From contig JABAKD010000019.1 in the NCBI GenBank assembly GCA_012845835.1, forward strand, positions 11,658,344-11,722,343: a stretch of DNA of 64,000 nt. Reading direction: 5' to 3'. Under the pieces are notes generated by a model. That model saw nothing but the letters and a program-made list of their open reading frames with translations, was not told the DNA's origin and made no database searches. Below, in pieces: positions 46,351 to 57,069 of this stretch. Every line of letters starts with the position of its first letter. The stretch's first letter is position 1. The DNA is from Undaria pinnatifida. Lineage: Eukaryota; Sar; Phaeophyceae; Laminariales; Alariaceae. The position numbers and the translations under genes are program-made.

Positions 46351-46537
46351 AAACATCAGAAGTAAGTGTATGAGACTTGTGGCGCTGCTGCTGTCGGCGG
46401 CGTTGTGCCAGAAACAGATTGCGTGCATTCAATGAATACTTGAAAACATCTGACGGAAGTATATGAGACGTGTGGCGCTGCTGCTTTCGGCGGCGTTGTG
46501 CCGGAAATAGATTGCGTGCATCTAATTTATACTTGAC
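46351..46537 (+). repeat. ~93-bp tandem duplication
   Basis: AAACATC.GA, AGT.TATGAGAC.TGTGGCG, CTGCTGCT.TCGGCGGCG and AGATTGCGTGCAT recur in the same order in two adjacent units (start about 46351 and 46444). Identity is high, with no coding meaning seen. Confidence 0.75.
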
Positions 46538-47280
46538 TCCGCGTTGCCGGGGTGAACGTGCACGATTTTCTCATAGAGTGGAACCAGCAAAGAAAGAGGG
46601 AAACGCTGCTAATGAGCAGCTTTTCCCGCAAAATGAGCCCTGCTGCAAATTTCGATGTTGTTGCACGCCCATCTTCTAGCCGCAATTCGAACCACTTGAT
46701 ACCTTCGCCACGCTTCGGTTGTCGTCATTCTCATCAATAAGATCACCAATATATACCATATCGCCAACATATGCAACGGATATCAGTTACCGGTAGCGTG
46801 TCTTTAAGGCGGGGTTGTACGTAGCGTTGGTGCGTATGTACTGTCTCGTGTTAACCCCCAATATTCTACCCGTCTGCCCAGATCCATTCACCACATACGA
46901 AGACCCCAAGACTATGACCGCCACGCAGGATTACAGATTTTGAAGAACGTTGACCTTGGCTTGCCGGTCGACCCAGACCCCATAAAACCCAGCAATGCGT
47001 ATGCTACAATGTCAGTACCCTCATTTATCTCACTGTTGTTGTGTCATTTACCGTGAGCTAGATCATGAACTAGATTCGTTCCACCTGTACACGTTGCTCA
47101 TTTCAGTTATATGCGCAGAAACCGCGAATGTTTGGCGTGTAACGAGGGTGTGGGTAGCTACACGTTTTTGATACTTACTTGTCGTCTCAACTTGAAGGTA
47201 ATTTACAACCGAACGCATTGTCGCTGAAATGCAGTGAACGTTGTACACGCATGCGTAGTCAGACATGCATAGTGTATCAC
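46538..47280. other. Downstream part of the LRR gene locus, exons not resolved
   Basis: On the minus strand this follows the LRR exon at 47281-47355. A 45-nt segment at about 47225-47181, bounded by TTTCAG and GTAAGTATC, would fit as a phase-1 symmetric exon, but it does not encode an LRR. No further LRR exon could be read, so the gene may be truncated or the remaining exons diverged. Confidence 0.3.
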
Positions 47281-47355
47281 CTCCAGATATGCTGTTGTTG
47301 TGGAGAACTAGCTCCCGCAGGTGTTCGCAGTCCGCCAGGTCAGACTTAAGACAAC
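47281..47355 (-). CDS. LRR gene, exon encoding a single leucine-rich repeat
   Basis: Minus-strand exon of 75 nt between CTCCTCTAG| (acceptor with a pyrimidine tract) and CTGGAG|GTGATA (donor). It begins with two bases that complete the Gly codon left open by the previous exon and ends again in phase 1. It encodes 25 residues with the LRR pattern LxxLxLxxNxIxG (HLRELVLHNNSISG). A one-exon-one-repeat structure with matching phases lets repeats be gained or lost without breaking the frame, as reported for LRR and TPR receptor-like genes of Ectocarpus. The junction to 47789 preserves the consensus Gly. Confidence 0.6.
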
Positions 47356-47788
47356 CTAGAGGAGGATATGGCAACGGAACGGCGTTTCTGACAAGATAAG
47401 GACAGGGAAAAATCCAACCGCGTTGTATCGCTTTAATCTACTGATGCCGTGGCTTCTCCACGCCATGGTCGAATTGCTTTATTTTGAAACAGAGGTTCGC
47501 CGATGGCGCGTGTTAGAGCGTTCACTGTGGTTAGTCCGTGTACGTTCGAGTTGCACTGTATTACTTGCGTTCCTGGCCAGACGAAATTACGAGTATGGAA
47601 CACCGTTTTGTATTACATGCCGTCTCCATCAGTAGTGGAAGTTAGTTGCTTATTTCACCCTTTTTTCCAACGTTTTCAAAATAGGATCATATTTACGTGA
47701 GGCTTGTCAGAACTTTCAACCAATCCGTCAACTTTCGCTGACAACCATCATGTTAGACAGGAGTTCTCGGTCAGAAGGCCGTGTTCAC

Positions 47789-48584
47789 CTTCGAGATTGT
47801 TGGTGGCTAGGCATATCTTTGTTACGTGTCCGTCCTCCACAGCCACGCCATACCGATGGCGGAGCTCCCCGTCGCTCTCCGTCCACCCGTGGTTCGAGAT
47901 CCAGGTCTTCCCTCCCATACTCCTGAAGAAGGTGTCCAGGGCCAGGCGTTCTTTGTTCTTCTCCCAGGCTGAACGCGCGGAGGCGCTAACCGTGGGGTAC
48001 ATCTGTGCAACTTCGCTGTTGCTCGCACAGTACTTGCCCATGGCGAGTGTAACCTTCTTGGGAGCGCCCCTGCCAAAACTTACCTTCCCTCCCATCAGCT
48101 CCATCTCCCCGTTATCACCGAGATGCATGCCTGCACCGATTACCTCCAGCACATTTTTGCAGGAAACGTCTTGATCGAGGGGTGGCAGCATGCAAATGCT
48201 GGACGTGATTTCGAGCAAGAACTCAATCGCGGTCGGCACGTCGGCAGCAGAATGTTCATGGGTTGTACCTGGCTCACCGAGCCAAGGACCCTTGGCCGTG
48301 GTCACTTCGGTCTCCTTCGGTTCCTCACCGAACAGCTCGCATGTCGTATTGTTGCACCCGGCGTAAGTCGCGCAGATCTTAAGCAGATCTGAATCTGAGA
48401 AAATGACGCGTCCGACGTTGTACATGGCTTCTTCTTTCGCCTCCTTGGGCGTTCTAGTCATCTTCTCGTGCATATAGGATGTCACTACCCAAACGCGGTA
48501 AGCTTGAATCCTCGTTGCGAGCGTGCCATGCATATTCCTCGCAGCCAACTCCGCATTCTTGTAGGCTGTTTCCAGCAAGCCCAC
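47789..48584 (-). CDS. LRR gene, long upstream exon with LRR N-cap
   Basis: Minus-strand exon of 796 nt ending at GAAG|GTGAAC in phase 1. The last 60 residues are a typical stramenopile LRR N-cap: LDTFFRSMGGKTWISNHGW, then YGVAVEDGHVTKICLATNNLEG, where the final part is the first LRR. Upstream is a region I cannot assign (AYKNAELAARNMHGTLATRI, ICATYAGCNNTTCELFG, ALPPLDQD-like Cys-containing stretch). The 5' border is either CTGCAG|GTGGGC at 48584 or the ATG eight bases before it (ACCATGCTGCAG); the frame stays open to 48788. No signal peptide or kinase domain is visible. Likely a protein-binding LRR protein; whether it is surface-bound or cytosolic is unknown. Confidence 0.6.
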
Positions 48585-48788
48585 CTGCAGCATGGTTCGG
48601 TGATTATATTGGCCATGCGTTGGAACTGCACTCACGTTTTTGGAGACAATATATTTTGGGTTATTGTGAGGCCATTTTTGCAGTCGTAAAATGGACACCG
48701 ATATTACATATACTAGGTTCCCCATCGAGATGAGGTTGACTTGATATCCCGGGGGCGTCGCTAGTCGAAAAGGGGGAACGCGTTCCAA

Positions 48789-49594
48789 TGATATGTGGGG
48801 GCATGAACTACACAGTATTTATTTCGCTGCTGCCGTATGCTTCGTATACCTGGAATTACACGATGTGTGTTTGACTACTGTTGCAGTGAACGTGTTAATG
48901 TTGTCGTGGTTTGATCCCCTTCTGCTATGTATCAGCCACACGTGCGCACACCGTGACTTCCGGCCCAGAAGCAAGAGCTTGGAGCATGGCTGCCGTTGTA
49001 TCGCTGCGGTTGTACTGCTGTACACTGATTTTAACGCTGTGAGGTTGAGCGACTGTTTTGCAACAATAAATAACAGCACCGCTCTTCAAAAAATAAAAAC
49101 AAGTGGACTGATGAAGTGGTACAGTGGGCGGAAGAGCGGAGCGAAAACACGCATACGTGTTAGAAGGGAACAGGATATTTAAAAATACTCAAAGATCTTA
49201 AAATGGTGGTGTTTTCCGTACACCTGCTCATCTCAGAGAGGCGGAGCACAACACCTTGACGAAAAAAGACAGCTCGGCGACGTTGAATGCGCAGAGCACC
49301 GATACGGAGCCCGGCTGGAATCCAGACATTCGTTGCAATGTACGGAAGGCCTCTATGCTTGCCCGCAGCCGAAAGTACGAGAAACAAAACTTCGGCAGCC
49401 GGAGAACACCATGCCAACAAAAGGGAATGTTTTACATGGGCATGAACCTGAAAATTGTGGTATATGCTTGATAGGCAGGCTTGGGCTGATCTCGTTGCAT
49501 TCGCATTATCTGGCAACGAACCCACACATTTCATTTTCAGGTGGACCTTCGATGCATAGTTGAACTTGAATACTCGATGGTACATAGCGCTGAC
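48789..49594. other. No supported gene
   Basis: Lies upstream of the LRR exon, so a promoter or further 5' exons could be here, but no clear exon is seen. A plus frame at 49256-49471 (TEPGWNPDIRCNVRKASML) and an overlapping minus frame compete, and neither has a motif. Confidence 0.35.
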
Positions 49595-50319
49595 GGTTGG
49601 CTGTATGGGACTACCCACTGAGCTACGAGCCACTTGACATAGTAAATCCGTGGGTAGTGCTATATAACCAAAATATAACCAACAATAATGTGTTGGTTGT
49701 AAGCACTACCCATGGAGTTACTCACTCACGTGACTTGTTGCTCAGTGAGTAGTGCTATACAGCTAAAAAAGGACGCGTCGTGAGTTTGATGCTCGCTATC
49801 TTTATTTTTTTCCGAGCGTGCGCGCTGGGGACATTATGAGTGGCGTTATGATGGTGTGCTCCTGAGCAATACTTACTGCTGTAGTCCGTGGCAAGGGGGA
49901 AGCCCCGGAGATCCCTGTTACGAAATCAGCGATATTCAATTAGCGAACTCGAAAACATATATTTCGTTGGTTATATAGCACTACCCACTGAGCTACTAAG
50001 TCACGTGGCTCAGTGGTCTAGTTCATTGTGCTATAAATCTGTTTAATAGCATGCGTGTGATCATCGTGAAATCGAATCTCATCTCTTAATACTTTTTATT
50101 TCCGAGCGTACGCGCTGGAGACGCTGTGAATAGTTGTGACAGTGTATTCCTGGGCACTGATACGTGGCAAGGGGAGAGCCCCATATCTTTGTTTCGAAGT
50201 CGTCGAGATTCAATCATGAACTCGAAAAACTATATTTTGTTGGTTATATAGCACCATCCACTGAGCTACCAAGTCACGTGACTCAGTGGTTTAGTGGATA
50301 TAGTGCTATGTAACCAACA
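49595..50319. repeat. Array of palindromic hairpins with tRNA-like box A arms
   Basis: Four hairpins at about 49595-49670, 49693-49766, 49967-50037 and 50239-50319 share TTGGTTATATAGCAC.ACCC in the left arm and its complement in the right, around TCACGTGACT-type cores. The last two are separated by a conserved 200-base spacer (CCGAGCGT.CGCGCTGG, GTGGCAAGGGG) giving a period of about 272. After the second and third hairpins, a box A-like GGCTCAGTGGTCTAG or GCTCAGTGAGTAG is followed 40-60 bases later by box B-like ATCGAATCTC or GAGTTTGATGCTC. This suggests tRNA-derived SINE heads arranged as inverted pairs. A degenerate further copy lies near 51520-51595. Confidence 0.7.
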
Positions 50320-50999
50320 AAATGTTTTCCTGTAGCTCTAGGTATCAATTTAGGGAGGGTGTTGAACACCCAGCAGACTAGTTTGAGCTTCTTACCCAGA
50401 GTATTTATTGCTGGTTGTTACACCACCAAGCGTATTTGGGTGCATAAGTTCATCCATATTACAGTTGTTCATACAACAGATCTGGACATGTTGTTCTATT
50501 CGTATTTTAATTTTCGGAGTGACATGGCTACATCCATGTTGCCGCTATTCATACGCAGGTCTGAATATGATCTACCATTTGCGTTTTTTCTTCGAGTATC
50601 AAGTTTCTCCAGTTTCTCTAGCTACTGACTTGTGATCAAGGCGGCGTATTGGAACATGGACTCTGCAGCCCACCAGTATCTTGTTAATTCGTAATCACTA
50701 CCCGGAGTACACATGTTGTCTTATTATCGATTCAGAGAAATGCAATATGCGGGGAATCTCGGTTTGTAACTTCCTTTCGGTGTATTGCATATTCAAGGTG
50801 CAACTAACTTCCCACCATAAGTATCAGAGAACGTTGCAGGGAACCCTACAAAGAACACTACTGTATACGGTCTATCGGTCAGTGCGACAACTCTTAGAGT
50901 ACATCTGCCCGTAGCGTGGCATTGTGCCGTATCGATCAGGTGATGGTCAGCCCCACCTCGATCACTCCATACTTTTCCTTGTGCTTCTCGTTTATTCTC
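50320..50999. other. No gene seen
   Basis: AT-rich, short frames only. A loose tandem AGGGAACCCTACAAAGAACAC-type phrase occurs near 50836-50862. Nothing else is recognised. Confidence 0.4.
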
Positions 51000-51195
51000 C
51001 TTTTACTTTCTTCTTTTTAGGTGTTCATCGTTTGGCCACATAAGCACCACTTTCTAAACTATCTTCTATTTTTCTTCTTCTCATCACAAGTGGTTTTCAC
51101 AGACACTTCGGTGCCATCTCTGTAGCTCTTATCGCAAGGTCAGAGCCTCGAAACGCATCATTGTAAAAGCTCGATTACCCATGCGCCACTTCTAC
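51000..51195 (-). repeat. SINE2-like repeat, copy 2
   Basis: Best-preserved copy of the family at 9650-9835. Read on the minus strand it starts GAAGTGGCGCATGGGTAATC, with a box A-like TGGCGCATGGG and a box B-like GCGTTTCGAGGCTC, then CCGAAGTGTCTGTGAAAACC and a block ending TATGTGGCCAAAC. The order is that of a tRNA-derived SINE. Confidence 0.5.
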
Positions 51196-51377
51196 AGGTT
51201 TACCAGATAATCGCTTCTCACATTCTTTGGGTTCCCCTTCGCGTATCTCCTGCCCCAGACGTCTTCAAGGGCATCCACAGCTGTCTTGAGATGCTCCCGC
51301 TGCTGGTCGTGGTGTTGAGATCCGTGCAGCGCCACGAGCTGGCGCTGCGAGGCGGAGGCAGAGAGGCGTTCGACCAT
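51192..51377 (-). CDS. Unknown short ORF, possible gene relic (61 aa)
   Basis: A true ATG at 51377 opens a frame with a plausible amphipathic, charged sequence (QHHDQQREHLKTAVDALEDV, GRRYAKGNPKNVRSDYL) that ends at the border of the SINE2 copy. It could be the start of a gene cut short by the SINE, or the last piece of an older one. No family is recognised. Confidence 0.22.
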   Translation of the reverse strand: MVERLSASASQRQLVALHGSQHHDQQREHLKTAVDALEDVWGRRYAKGNPKNVRSDYLVNL

Positions 51378-53414
51378 TACAACTTCTGTGCGAGATATTG
51401 GGTTTTGCCTAGGCTTGTAGCCTTTTCTTAATCTATGGAATGGAGAGTTTTTCTACTCTTTGGCTGGATGTTTGTGTCCGATACCCTGTTTTGGTGGTGG
51501 TATTGGCTGCATATGTTGATATTATATCACTACCCATTAGCCTACATAGTCGCGTGGCTGGCGTCTATTGTGGGTTGCTATGTAGCTACACGTATACCAA
51601 TATTATTGCAACAATCGTAAATTGGTATTTGATAATATAGGGCGAATCGTTACTGTTGTCTGTTGTTCAACGTGGCCACAATATACCTGATTGCAACACA
51701 CATGGCAAACCCGTTAGGCTTCCCTCCTGCCTTAAGCGGGTTTGAATGCCGCAGACATGTATTATGCTCTGCAGTATTTTTATACAAACCACGGCAGATA
51801 GCCACAGATTCGCAACCACACAAATACTACACGTAGCGCAATATAGGTGGCCGAGCGCCATTCCCAGACATACTTAATTGGCCAGCCACCATACTGTCAA
51901 GAAGGGAAGGGAAAGCGCATCGCGACGAAACACTTACATGGACTATTGTTGGCTGGTGACCGCACTTCTTACTGTTGTTTTTGCTGATGCTGTGAGCTGT
52001 GAAACCCTGACTGGTACATATACCAAGTACTAGCAGGTACAGTATGAAAAGGGGCTCGTGCGCTACCTGGTACATGGTATTATTTATATATTTTAATAAA
52101 CTTGGTATGCCTGTATGTACGTAGTGAAAGTGCACCCTACCGAGAGAGACGTGACGATTGAATATATCCGTTCCGAGGACAACACCCTGGAACGGAAGAG
52201 ATGTTACCTCCTGTTCGAAAGATTGGTTGGGAAACATTGTATACGAGACAAAATTACCCCTACATTGCTATGTACCTGGTACCTGGTACTCGATACTCGA
52301 TACTCGATACTTCCGTTCCCCTTGCCGCCTCGGTAAGGCATGCCGCGAAGCATGCCCTCGCAGGCTTGTAGCGAGTGGGGGGGGGCTTTTTGGCGGGTGT
52401 AAGGCCGGACTCACCCTCAAGGAGTGATACCTTCTTGCTGCTACGTGTGGCGCCGAGGCTTAGTCGTGGCGGTAGAGTTGGGTCGTCCGTGGTACGTTAG
52501 GCATGGTCACCTCCTATTCACGCATCTCTTTAAGCAGCAACGGCGGAGCAGGAATGCTTAATCAGGATGCTCGTACGCGGAGGCAGGCGCCACCACGAGC
52601 CACGCTACGGCGCAGTCTTGGTTTGCGTGGAGGGAACTGCGCCGACAGGAGGCTAACCTCGACGACGGAGGAGGAGGGCGACTGGCCGTCGACGGGCGGG
52701 GAAGAGACGGATTGAACTCTCCCTGAACGAGAACTTTTGTTTTTCAGATCAGCACCACAAGCTGCGTGGAGCGTTTTGTTTTTTTTGGGACGGGGGAGAA
52801 GGGGAATCGATTGGAATTGAGTGTCAACGAGAGCAAGTGCGAAGGAGCGAGCCGAGTGAGCTCAGGCAATGAGGCGGCCACGGAGAACCACAGCAGGAGA
52901 ATGGCACACGGAGACCCACGACCCGCACGCACACCATCGTTGTGAGAACAGCGATCGTCTTTTTTCCATGGGTTTTTCACGAGGCAGTAGTAGTACAAGA
53001 TGTTACGTCACTGATTTTTGTAGAGTTTGTAGAAGAGTTGTATACCCTTCACGGGGAACGACCCCCCGCAATTTTCAATTCGCAGGCACGGGCGTCGTAG
53101 CTGCGCTGCAACCTGTCAAATAACTCGGGAAGGCGGGGCGATCATTGATGTTTGTATTGTGGCTTTTGGTTCGATTGCTCTTGTTTCACTGCATGCCCGC
53201 GGTTCGTCAATCTGACAGCACTCCAGACAGCAGGCGCGTTCGTCTGTGCTCACTATTACCGTGCGGTTCGTACGGTGCAGACAGCCCAACCGCTGTAGTT
53301 TGTAGCCGCGAGTTGGTTAGTTGTGGGAACGGAGGAACTCTATGCTGTAGTTGAGTGGATACCCGCGGCAGTGAGTGTGAGTTCAGTTTGCACCTTGGAT
53401 CTTTTCACTTGTGC
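51378..53414. other. 2 kb without a supported gene
   Basis: Holds a degenerate hairpin near 51520-51595 and a short run of TACCTGG and TACTCGA units at 52265-52310. GC-rich sequence at 52500-52720 gives a 70-codon plus frame (52503-52715) of Arg/Gly-rich character without motif. Confidence 0.4.
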
Positions 53415-53597
53415 GCCTTCTTCGTATCGTGCGTTTGAGGCGGAAAAGCGTAGTATTTACAGGATGAATTTTGATTTCTTTTGGTTTTTCGGATCTTCCT
53501 AGGGCTCCAGCACCTTTGTGTGACCACGGACTCTGGATTTTTTACAGGAGTTAATGTGAGAAAACAGCAACAACAACAACAACAACAATAACAATGT
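53415..53597 (+). repeat. Repeat family C, single copy
   Basis: Matches the right arm at 15025-15181: CGTATCGTGCGTTT, AAAGCGTAGTATTT, GGTTTTTCGGATCTTCC, AGGGCTCCAGCACCTTTGTG and TTAATGTGAGAAAACAGCAA followed by (CAA)n. The simple-repeat tail suggests a retroposed sequence with a non-poly(A) 3' end. Confidence 0.7.
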
Positions 53598-54289
53598 AGA
53601 CTGGGTGTGGTTGTGTTAGGGTGGGGTTTAGGATTACTGTAGGACACTGCATATAATATACTGATGTCAGGCAATTTCTCGGATACCGTAACAACTGCTG
53701 AGCTACCCTCTGAAAATCTGAAAAAATTGCTGATGAAAATCTGAAATTTTTGCTGATTTCCTATCTCGCCGGGTCTGTCAGTCGTACGTTTTCTTTTTCC
53801 CCATTCCATCTATACCAGATACAAGGTTCCCCTCCGAGAAGTAAGGGCCTAGGGGAGTGGCGTAAGGACACATTATTTACACTACCCGACACGATGACCA
53901 TTTTTGCTTGTAATACATTCAAAAAAAATTGCGCGGAAAATAATGAATTCGTATTTCACCCGAACAAATAAGTGCTTCTTGGGTGTACTCAATAGCAGTA
54001 CTTTTAGCACTTTTTGGGTATACTCGATATAGACGTGCCCACGACCGATCTGTTCTTGAGAAAATACACACAGCACCACTGGATAACACACACAAAACTT
54101 TTACACCGTATGATATGTATGATTTCGAGAATAGCGTCACAATTCGAACTCCAGCTTATTAGGGACCGCGAGGAAGCGAGAAGGGGCACGTGTGGCGTGA
54201 GATGCGGCACGTATTGAGAACGAGGGAGCAAGAGGACAATAACACGTGACATATGCTATGACAAAAAAAAGCAACTCGCCGCCGTAAAG
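53598..54289. other. No gene seen
   Basis: AT-rich, with short overlapping frames on both strands. A TTTTTGGGTATACTCGATA-type phrase is partly duplicated at 53977-54030. Confidence 0.4.
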
Positions 54290-55275
54290 AGAGGATACAG
54301 CACGGGCACGCACATGGTCCTACCTGTAGCGTTTTGCTCTCCGCACGTTGTCTGCTGTCCGCCGTCTGCGATCTTCGCAAAAAAACAAAAAAAATACTCG
54401 TTGAAGAACTGCCTCTGTGGACGTAAATGTATAAGGATGGGTTGGTATCTAAATTGTTACTATTACAAAGGCCCCTATGTTTCCGCATCGATGGACACGC
54501 GCACCCAGAGAGACAGGACAACAGAAACGTGCGGTATGGTGGCGTGACAAATCATGACAGGCTCCGACACAAGCAACTCGCCGCAGCCTAGCGAGGACAC
54601 GCCAAGTGCATATAAATGGTGTCACCTATCGCTGCTGCTGTGCAACAGGGTTGTAGCGTTGTGTTCTCCACATGTTATCCGCTGTTTGTCATCTGCGATC
54701 TTACATAAATGGTGCTGCCTACCGCTGCTGCTGTGGGGTAGAGTTTGTATATAGCGTTGTGCTCTCTTGGTATGATACGGTATCATATGATAAGAAGAAC
54801 ACCAACATGAACATGAATATAAGAAACGTTTGAGTACTAATGTGATATTCAAACGATCCTTACACTTTACACCGGCATGTCACGTGACAGAAGCAGCAGA
54901 AGCAGCAGTAGCAGCAGCGAGAGGTAGTGGCGTATAGGCGAGTAGAGCATCGCAGGCTAGCGCTGTGCTCTCTGCATGTTGTCTGCTGTCTGTCATCTGC
55001 GATCTTACACAAATGGTGTTGCCTACCGCTGCTGCTGTGCGGCAGAGTTGTAGCGTTGTGCTCTCTTGGTATGGTACGGTATCATATAAGAAGCACACCA
55101 ACATGAACATAAATATAAGGACCGTTTAAGTACTAATGCGATATTTAAACGATCCTTATAAATTACGCCTGCATGTCACTTGACAAAAGCAGCAGAAGCA
55201 GCAGAAGCAGCAGCAGCGAGAGGTAGTGGCGTATAGGCGGGTAGAGCATCGCAGGCTCCGATCAAAGTAATCACG
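54290..55275. repeat. Tandem array of ~300-bp units
   Basis: TCTGCGATCTTA..(A)AAATGG recurs at about 54691 and 54995, with an earlier related block at 54363, giving a period of 304-328. Each full unit has CTACCGCTGCTGCTGTG, GTTGTGCTCTCTTGGTATG, CACCAACATGAACAT, AAACGATCCTTA and GCGAGAGGTAGTGGCGTATA, plus an (AGC)n run. The two complete units are about 90% alike. No protein frame is kept between units, so it is probably a non-coding satellite. Confidence 0.75.
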
Positions 55276-56192
55276 TACAACAAGAAACAGCAGCCGCGCG
55301 CGCATAGAGTTGCAGGATGCTGCTGCTAGGGGGCTAGACTGCTGCTGGTAGGGAGGATCGTAGCGTGGTGCTCTGTGCAAAAATAGGGAAATGTGCGTGT
55401 GCCCTCCTCGAGCAGAAAAACTCGGTTTGCATCCTAATCTTTCGTGCGTATACGGGGATAGGGGATGCAGAAATCCAATCCCCGGGGGTGTTGCGGAAAT
55501 CCGGGGATTTGCCTTGAGTGTACCCATGGCCAAAAAAGTTTAAAAGGCTCGCCACGCTCGACACACTGCACGGATCGCGCCCAAACCTTCGGCAACGTGA
55601 GCTCGACGGTCGAATTGTGCCCACCCCACCCGACGTTTCGGACAAAGGTGCGAGCACAAAGAGATGTGCCCGAAGAGAGAAAAAAAACACAATTATACAC
55701 ATACATATTATCTTCGCACTTTTCTCTCCATCTAGCTCCCCTCCTTTTCATAGCTCAGATCCGGGGTCACACAACAGCCCACATCCCCCTCAAAGAAGAA
55801 CAATTGAATACCTCCCCACACACACTGCGGTGCTTGCCTTTCTTTTTACTGTTGTCGTAACATGCCGAGATCGTTCCGTTTATATAGGTTGAAATGAGCC
55901 CTGTCCAGTGACGGCAGGCGGTCCCACCTCTGTTTCCCAACGTCCTACTTTGTGCTTGGTAGCGGAATTGGGCAGGCTGAGCTCAAAACCAAGTGTGACT
56001 GACCCCGACCTGCCTTTTGGGTTACGCTCAAGTTACACAATAGGTTAATCGCTGGAACCAATCTTGTATTCGCGTTTGTTTCCAACGTTTCGACCTCAAT
56101 ATTCCCGTGAAAACAGTTCAGCAATTGCTTCGCTTGTATGTAATAAATCATATCGCGGCGACAATGAAACAAAATAATGCCCGATATTGATC
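55276..56192. other. No supported gene
   Basis: Several 75-130 codon frames overlap on both strands (55156-55892) without motifs. Sequence around 55480-55540 is near-palindromic in composition (GGGGTGTTGCGGAAATCCGG) but forms no strong hairpin. Confidence 0.35.
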
Positions 56193-56402
56193 ACAGCAAC
56201 ATCCTACAAAAGGCAAGGTCGTGGGTTTAAGTCTCACGGAGTGCATCCTCGTGTCCATGGGGATTTTTCTTGGGTAAAAAACGATGAGCTGAAAGAGCGA
56301 GAGCGTGAGTAGCAACATTCAATGAAAAACGACGAGGGAGCATAAAAATCTGAAAAGCGGGAATACCGAACCCTATGCGCGATAAAAATGAAGGCACGTA
56401 CG
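56193..56402 (+). repeat. SINE1, 5'-truncated or diverged head
   Basis: Body and tail match the copy at 15525-15751: AGCGAGAGCGTGAGTAGCAAC, ATTCAATGAAAAACGACGAG, GAACCCTATGCGCGATAAAA and ATGAAGGCACGTACG. The head keeps a box B-like GGGTTTAAGTCTC but box A is not clear. Confidence 0.65.
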
Positions 56403-56592
56403 GGTGAGAGAAGGGAATATACCGCCTGTGACAACGGTTTGGTGTCCAGAATGTTGCCGAGAGTAAAACTTCTTACGTACCACTACTGTACTATTTGCGC
56501 TGGAGAGTAATCGTAGTACTATATTACGGTAGCAGCGCGGCTGCGCCAGGAATGGGAAATACGATGCGTGGTGACTTTGCTGATGATCAGTG

Positions 56593-57069
56593 TCACGCGG
56601 AGGGTCTCTCTGTGAGCAGGAGGCAAGCTTCATGAGCTCCTTCGGCTTCATTGGACAGGCATATGAAGGGTCTCCCCGGTGCGGGGAAGCCTTCGGGACG
56701 GTGCGAGAAGCCTTCGGTTTCTCGTAGAAAGCCCAGTAACGCGGATTGGAGGAACCGCCCTGTGTCTAATTGATGGTACCTTGGCGCAGAGAAACAGTTG
56801 AAGCGAAATGACCTGTCAGTCCCTCTGCTATCCCCTTGCCCCATTGACACTGCCGCGTCCACCGTGCCCGTTGGCACGCTTGCTCCTTCGTCGATCATCT
56901 GCACGGAGTGTTTGCGACTACGACGTGACTTCGATCCCCATATCTCCTGACCCCTGCTTGAAGAGCGCTGCACGAACTTAAAGCACCAGGTGAGAGAGTC
57001 ACAGAAAGCCTGTGGTCGTGTAGGTTTTGGCATAAACGCACGGCGCTCGTACGCACGTACCGAGGGCAT
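56593..57069 (-). CDS. Unknown ORF (158 codons), hypothetical
   Basis: A true ATG at 57069 opens a frame with moderately protein-like content (FCDSLTWCFKFVQRSSSRG, MIDEGASVPTGTVDAAVSMG). The second half is rich in Arg, Gly and Pro and includes a short GAAGCCTTCGG repeat. No domain, membrane segment or signal peptide is visible. It overlaps no repeat I can name. It could be one exon of a gene or chance. Confidence 0.22.
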   Translation of the reverse strand: MPSVRAYERRAFMPKPTRPQAFCDSLTWCFKFVQRSSSRGQEIWGSKSRRSRKHSVQMIDEGASVPTGTVDAAVSMGQGDSRGTDRSFRFNCFSAPRYHQLDTGRFLQSALLGFLRETEGFSHRPEGFPAPGRPFICLSNEAEGAHEACLLLTERPSA

